Shown here one piece after another: positions 5,890 through 8,482 of a stretch of DNA of 8,482 nucleotides. The position numbers and the translations under genes are program-made. The stretch is from UMGS1696 sp964457685. GTDB lineage: Bacteria > Bacillota > Clostridia > Oscillospirales > CAG-272. The notes beneath the pieces were generated by a model. That model was given only the letters and a program-made list of their open reading frames with translations. It had not been told where the DNA came from and searched no databases. Location of the stretch: assembly GCA_964457685.1 (NCBI GenBank), contig CAYWFS010000060.1:1-8482 (forward strand), in the 5' to 3' direction. Numbering within the stretch: the first letter of the stretch is position 1; each line of letters begins with the position of its first letter.

Positions 5890-6981
5890 ATGGAAAAATT
5901 ATTCAAAAAAATAACCGTGGGAGTGTTCTGTCTCATTACTGCCTCTCTTATGCTTGCCCACATTCTTCTCCCCGACAAGGATGTTTCCGAAAGCGAAAGA
6001 CGACATCTTGCATCACTTCCGAAATTCTCGTCAAACTCACTTCTTGACGGGGTGTATATGCAGAACCTCGAAAAGTACCTCTCGGATCAGTTTCCGCTTA
6101 GAGAGGGTTTTCGAGCAATCGGTTCTCTGACAGAGCTTGTGTACGGTCGTCTCGATGTAAACGACATATACTCACACAACGGCTATCTTGCAACACTTGA
6201 CTATAAGTTCAGCGAGAGTTTGGTTGAAAAATCGGCGATAAAGTTAAGCTACGCTGCAAAACAATTCGGTGGTGAGTACTATACCGCACTGATTCCCCCG
6301 AAGGATGTATATATAAACGACGGAATTCATCCGGTGATAGATTTCGACGGTTTGAAAAATGTTTTCGACTCTGCTTCCGACGGCAAAGCTATAGACATAC
6401 AAGATAAACTTGAGCTTGAGGATTATTACCTTTCCGACAGCCACTGGAGACAGGAAAAAATAACTCACCTTGCAAAATATATAACTGAGCAAATGGGTTA
6501 TTCGGCTCACGAAAAGGAGTTTACGAAGAACACGATAGAGAATTTTAAAGGTGTCTACGCAGGTCAGTCCGCTATTTGGCTTGATGCTGAGGAAATAGTG
6601 TATCTGACATTTGACAGCTCGGATGAAATAAAAGTAAGCTCTATCGGTGGTGACTGCAATACTCTCTACACAACGGAAAAAGCGGAAACAAGCGTTGATA
6701 TGTACGACATTTTTCTCGGCGGAGCTGTTCCGATAATATTCATTGAGAACGAGAATGCCGAAAACGATGCGACACTGTTCATTTTCCGTGACTCATATGG
6801 AAGCAGTATTGCCCCTCTTCTATCGGCTTATTTTACCGAAATAGTGTTGATAGATTTCAGGTACGTCACACTCGACTATGCACTGAAGCTCTGCTCCGAC
6901 TACACGCCCGACACCGTTCTAACCCTGCTCTCCTCGGGGGTAGTAAAAAACAGCGAAATGCTACAGATAACCGTAAAATAA
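5890..6981 (+). CDS. DHHW-family (AlgX/AlgJ-like SGNH) extracytoplasmic acyltransferase partner
   Basis: A 363-residue protein with one N-terminal membrane anchor (about 8-27, KITVGVFCLITASLMLAHIL) and an outward-facing SGNH-like domain. The family opening is present (SESERRHLASLPKFS, 33-47, and LEKYLSDQFPLREGFR, 60-75). Catalytic candidates are D183 and H185 in YYLSDSHWRQ (the D-x-H-W signature) and S302 in FRDSYGSS (299-306), which match the Asp-x-His plus later Ser of AlgX/AlgJ. It should accept acetyl groups from the MBOAT protein and pass them to a surface polymer. I start at 5890 (MEKLFKK), 14 nt after the MBOAT stop. An in-frame Met at 5797 would overlap the MBOAT gene by 79 nt and spoil the signal-anchor. 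No clear ribosome site precedes 5890, so coupling is likely. It is the last gene of the operon, before the hairpins at 6985-7065. Confidence 0.9.
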   Translation: MEKLFKKITVGVFCLITASLMLAHILLPDKDVSESERRHLASLPKFSSNSLLDGVYMQNLEKYLSDQFPLREGFRAIGSLTELVYGRLDVNDIYSHNGYLATLDYKFSESLVEKSAIKLSYAAKQFGGEYYTALIPPKDVYINDGIHPVIDFDGLKNVFDSASDGKAIDIQDKLELEDYYLSDSHWRQEKITHLAKYITEQMGYSAHEKEFTKNTIENFKGVYAGQSAIWLDAEEIVYLTFDSSDEIKVSSIGGDCNTLYTTEKAETSVDMYDIFLGGAVPIIFIENENAENDATLFIFRDSYGSSIAPLLSAYFTEIVLIDFRYVTLDYALKLCSDYTPDTVLTLLSSGVVKNSEMLQITVK

Positions 6982-7022
6982 AAAATCGGCAAAACCAACC
7001 AAATATTAGGTAGGTTGCCGAT
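6975..7022 (-). terminator. Intrinsic terminator for the minus-strand HXXEE transcript
   Basis: ATCGGCAA (6985-6992) pairs perfectly with TTGCCGAT (7015-7022). An inner stem CC-A-ACC / GGT-A-GG closes an 8-nt loop (7001-7008). Read on the minus strand, the stem runs straight into TTTTTTATTTT (6985-6975), a proper U-tract; on the plus strand no T-run follows. It should therefore stop transcripts coming leftward from the HXXEE gene, about 200 nt past its stop codon. Its U-tract overlaps the end of the DHHW gene. Confidence 0.65.
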
Positions 7023-7036
7023 AACAAGCAATATCT

Positions 7037-7065
7037 AACAGGTGTGATTTCGTCATGCCTGTTTT
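7037..7065 (+). terminator. Likely terminator of the lipoprotein-MBOAT-DHHW operon
   Basis: AACAGGTGTGA (7037-7047) and TCATGCCTGTT (7053-7063) form an 11-bp stem, including two G-T wobbles, around a 5-nt loop (TTTCG). TTTT at 7062-7065 forms a short U-run on the plus strand. It lies 56 nt after the DHHW stop. The U-run is short, so efficiency may be moderate. Confidence 0.5.
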
Positions 7066-7121
7066 GCGTGGATTAATTATATAACTTTTTAATTTGTATT
7101 ATAAAATATCCGTCAGGAGGC

Positions 7122-7183
7122 AGAGCGTCCTTTTACAGAAATTACGAAAGAATAATATTCCGAAAAAAATACATGGACGCTCT
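7122..7183. repeat. Perfect 9-bp inverted repeat in the 3' gap
   Basis: AGAGCGTCC (7122-7130) and GGACGCTCT (7175-7183) are perfect inverted copies, 44 AT-rich nt apart; AGG/CCT just outside may extend the stem. The arms are GC-rich in a stretch that is otherwise AT-rich. The repeat lies in the 243-base gap between the DHHW gene and the HXXEE gene, downstream of both. It has no U-tract on either side and no coding sequence I can support. An AGGAGG motif (7115-7120, plus strand) has no start codon at usable distance. Origin unknown: decayed element, 3'-UTR structure or small RNA. Confidence 0.5.
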
Positions 7184-7224
7184 CATCCTATTGCTTTACC
7201 GTCACGGACTTTCCGATATTTCTC

Positions 7225-7941
7225 CTACTCCTTACTGTAAGGCTCAAAATATTCAACGCCGTTATCCTTTTCGTAAGCTTCACCGAATTTTTCGTAGTAA
7301 CCTCTGTCGGTAAACTCATAGAGACTGTTTTCGTTCCCGAGTAGCATTTCAGGCAGATTGATTAACAGAAAGCAAAAGCCGAACATGACAATCACTGCCA
7401 TAATCCACTGCTTAACGGTAGGACTCTTTTTGCCGCTGAAAAACAGTTCCCTTGCCAAACCTATAACAACGGGCAAAAATCCGAACAGCGAGGTCAGCAA
7501 GCCCGGAGAATATAGAGTGTTCATGCCGTAGTCACCAAAAGTTTTCATGGATGTGATGCCTATGACAATGTGAATGATTACCTCAAACGCGGAAAACAGC
7601 ATGACCGCAACTCCGGCAGGCTTGCGAAATCCCCAAATCTTCAGCACGATACATCCGAGAACCACACCGCCGAAGTTGGTAATCATGTCGGTCAGTCGAT
7701 TCATTGGGTAGCGGCTCAAAAAAGACGAACCGTGATCAATATTGTAAGAATAGTGCAGTCCTCCCGGTAGCACCCATTCTTCAATCACATGAAGAACCAG
7801 CACGATAATCGCAAATGTGCAGAGAATGTTGATTTTATCCCAAGCATTGCGATTTTTGTAAATTTGCACACCAAGCACAATTCCGATTGCCGCCATGACA
7901 TACAGCCAAACGGAAAGCCAAGCGTTGATAACAGTTTCCAT
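7225..7941 (-). CDS. HXXEE-domain integral membrane protein, paralog A
   Basis: A 238-residue multi-spanning membrane protein. Hydrophobic segments lie at about 8-27, 38-53, 88-103, 109-130, 140-165 and 177-200, followed by a charged cytoplasmic-looking tail ending YFEPYSKE. The defining motif is H51-V-I-E54-E55-W. It continues to LPGGLH (58-63), YN (66-67), RYPMNRLTDM (77-86) and FEVIIH (E120, H124). Conserved His and Glu in membrane context suggest metal binding, but the family has no established function that I know of. AAAGGAGC (7956-7949 on this strand) lies 7 nt before the ATG. It is head to head with a paralog that shares about 40 of the first 100 residues without a gap (counted by eye), and both are driven from one symmetric promoter region. 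Confidence 0.85.
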   Translation of the reverse strand: METVINAWLSVWLYVMAAIGIVLGVQIYKNRNAWDKINILCTFAIIVLVLHVIEEWVLPGGLHYSYNIDHGSSFLSRYPMNRLTDMITNFGGVVLGCIVLKIWGFRKPAGVAVMLFSAFEVIIHIVIGITSMKTFGDYGMNTLYSPGLLTSLFGFLPVVIGLARELFFSGKKSPTVKQWIMAVIVMFGFCFLLINLPEMLLGNENSLYEFTDRGYYEKFGEAYEKDNGVEYFEPYSKE

Positions 7942-7976
7942 AAAAATTGCTCCTTTGCAAATATTTTTACGATACT

Positions 7977-8005
7977 ATTGTATCAGAAAAGGAAATGTGA
8001 TACAA
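7977..8005 (-). promoter_or_regulatory. Sigma-A promoter for HXXEE paralog A
   Basis: On the minus strand: TTGTAT (8005-8000), 17-bp spacer, TACAAT (7982-7977) with TGA before it (extended -10). Predicted start near 7970, leader about 28 nt. It occupies the same DNA as the plus-strand promoter in mirror image. Confidence 0.65.
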
Positions 8006-8006
8006 T
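7978..8006 (+). promoter_or_regulatory. Sigma-A promoter for HXXEE paralog B
   Basis: TTGTAT (7978-7983), 17-bp spacer, TACAAT (8001-8006) with TGA before it (extended -10). Predicted start near 8013, leader about 52 nt. The hexamers, spacer length and extended element are identical to those of the minus-strand promoter because of the inverted repeat. Confidence 0.65.
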
Positions 8007-8021
8007 AGTTTGAGAAAAAGT

Positions 8022-8047
8022 GCTACAAAGACCATATAAGTTGTAGC
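8022..8047 (+). promoter_or_regulatory. Leader hairpin or operator of HXXEE paralog B
   Basis: GCTACAA (8022-8028) and TTGTAGC (8041-8047) are perfect 7-bp inverted arms around 12 nt. They lie wholly inside the predicted 5' leader and end 6 nt before the AAGGAG ribosome site (8053-8058). GTGCTACAA at 8020-8028 also repeats GTGATACAA at 7997-8005 (8 of 9 bases, 23 bp apart), so this may be a second regulator site rather than, or as well as, an RNA hairpin. The leader of paralog A lacks it. Confidence 0.45.
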
Positions 8048-8064
8048 GAAACAAGGAGCATATT

Positions 8065-8482
8065 ATGAAAAAGATAGGAAAACTTTGGCTTGACCTGTGG
8101 CTGTACCTGATGATTTTGGTCAGTGGTGTCATTATTGGTGTAACCGTTTGTAATTGGCATATATGGGGATTACAGCAAAAGCTGTTTGCCGCCGCAACTG
8201 CACTTCTTCCGTTTCATGTTTTGGAAGAATGGCATTTCCCGGGTGGGTTTCATACCATGTATAACCTCATGGCAAAATCCAACTACCCCGACCGCTATCC
8301 CATGAATCGTATGAGTGATATGTGGACAAACCTTATCGGTGTGATCTTCGGCTGCGTGGTATTGTTCGTTGGTGTGTCACCATTTTTCTGCGTGATGCAA
8401 CTGTTTCTGTGCTGTGCCGAGGTATTCGGTCATTTCTCCGGCGGCATTTTCCTCTATCGGCAATTTCATAGCAAAGGCAAGC
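8065..8482 (+). CDS. HXXEE-domain integral membrane protein, paralog B (3' end beyond window)
   Basis: Open to the right edge; 139 residues visible, starting MKKIGKLWLDLWLYLM. AAGGAG (8053-8058) stands 6 nt before the ATG. It carries the same motif set at the same positions as paralog A: H51-V-L-E54-E55-W, FPGGFH (58-63), YN (66-67), RYPMNRMSDM (77-86), TN (88-89), and AEVFGH with E119 and H123. Hydrophobic segments are visible at about 11-29, 40-53, 87-104 and 107-120. The two proteins could be subunits of one complex or diverged duplicates. Function is unknown; family identity is clear from the motif and from the paralog. Confidence 0.82.
   Translation, partial: MKKIGKLWLDLWLYLMILVSGVIIGVTVCNWHIWGLQQKLFAAATALLPFHVLEEWHFPGGFHTMYNLMAKSNYPDRYPMNRMSDMWTNLIGVIFGCVVLFVGVSPFFCVMQLFLCCAEVFGHFSGGIFLYRQFHSKGK

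Larger units (their letters stand above)
7974..8009. repeat. Perfect 12-bp inverted repeat forming mirror promoters
   Basis: ACTATTGTATCA (7974-7985) and TGATACAATAGT (7998-8009) are exact inverted copies with a 12-nt spacer (7986-7997). Each arm contains the TACAAT of one promoter and the TTGTAT of the opposite one, so the repeat is the core of both promoters. It may also be the binding site of a dimeric regulator. It lies between the starts of the two HXXEE paralogs. Confidence 0.9.

Noticed and set aside
7142..7186. Small 14-codon frame on the minus strand (MRASMYFFRN...)
   Set aside because: No spaced ribosome site, very short, and entirely made of the inverted-repeat region; not supportable as a gene.
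7974..8009. Inverted repeat as a transcription terminator
   Set aside because: It lies between two divergent gene starts, nothing transcribes into it from a gene, and its arms carry promoter hexamers at exact 17-bp spacing.
7974..8009. Inverted repeat as an invertible phase-variation switch
   Set aside because: The spacer is only 12 nt, inversion would not change the promoters because the arms are symmetric, and no recombinase gene is near.
1..8482. tRNA, rRNA, CRISPR array, insertion sequence or prophage genes
   Set aside because: No repeated spacer pattern, no transposase or integrase motifs and no tRNA-like folds were seen on either strand by eye.

Overview
The window reads as a chromosomal segment of an anaerobic low-to-mid GC Firmicute, most likely class Clostridia (Oscillospirales/Ruminococcus-like). 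This is inferred from strong purine-rich Shine-Dalgarno sites (AGGAG), sigma-A promoters with TGn extended -10 boxes, and a lipoprotein/MBOAT/DHHW cluster of a kind I associate with gut Clostridia. No rRNA, tRNA, CRISPR array, transposase or phage gene is visible.

Layout. (1) Positions 1-1636, minus strand: a LysR regulator followed 26 bp later by hslO (Hsp33 redox chaperone), which runs off the left edge. (2) 1637-1736: a compact divergent control region with two overlapping sigma-A promoters and a palindrome that is a plausible LysR operator. (3) 1737-2889, plus strand: two overlapping short chromate-transporter (CHR) genes, probably two subunits of one transporter controlled by the LysR protein. 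(4) 2892-3551, minus strand: an HD-domain phosphohydrolase, tail to tail with the transporter (2 bp gap), with its own strong promoter and a leader of about 130 nt. (5) 3799-6981, plus strand: a tight three-gene operon encoding an acidic lipoprotein (probably DUF4358), an MBOAT O-acyltransferase of the AlgI type and a DHHW/AlgX-AlgJ-like SGNH protein. Together these look like a surface-glycan O-acetylation module: MBOAT moves the acyl group across the membrane, the DHHW protein hands it to the acceptor, and the lipoprotein has an unknown accessory role. (6) 6985-7065: two hairpins, one placed to stop minus-strand and the other plus-strand transcription. (7) 7225 to the right edge: two head-to-head paralogous HXXEE-family membrane proteins (minus 7225-7941; plus 8065 onward, cut by the window end).

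The most unusual structure is between the two HXXEE genes. A perfect 12-bp inverted repeat (7974-7985 / 7998-8009) builds two mirror-image sigma-A promoters on the same 36 bp. The -10 hexamer of each promoter overlaps the -35 hexamer of the other, so polymerase should be able to serve only one paralog at a time. A second inverted repeat lies in the plus-strand leader. The other point of interest is the uncharacterised lipoprotein of the acyltransferase operon, whose acidic linker contains a textbook EF-hand-type calcium loop.
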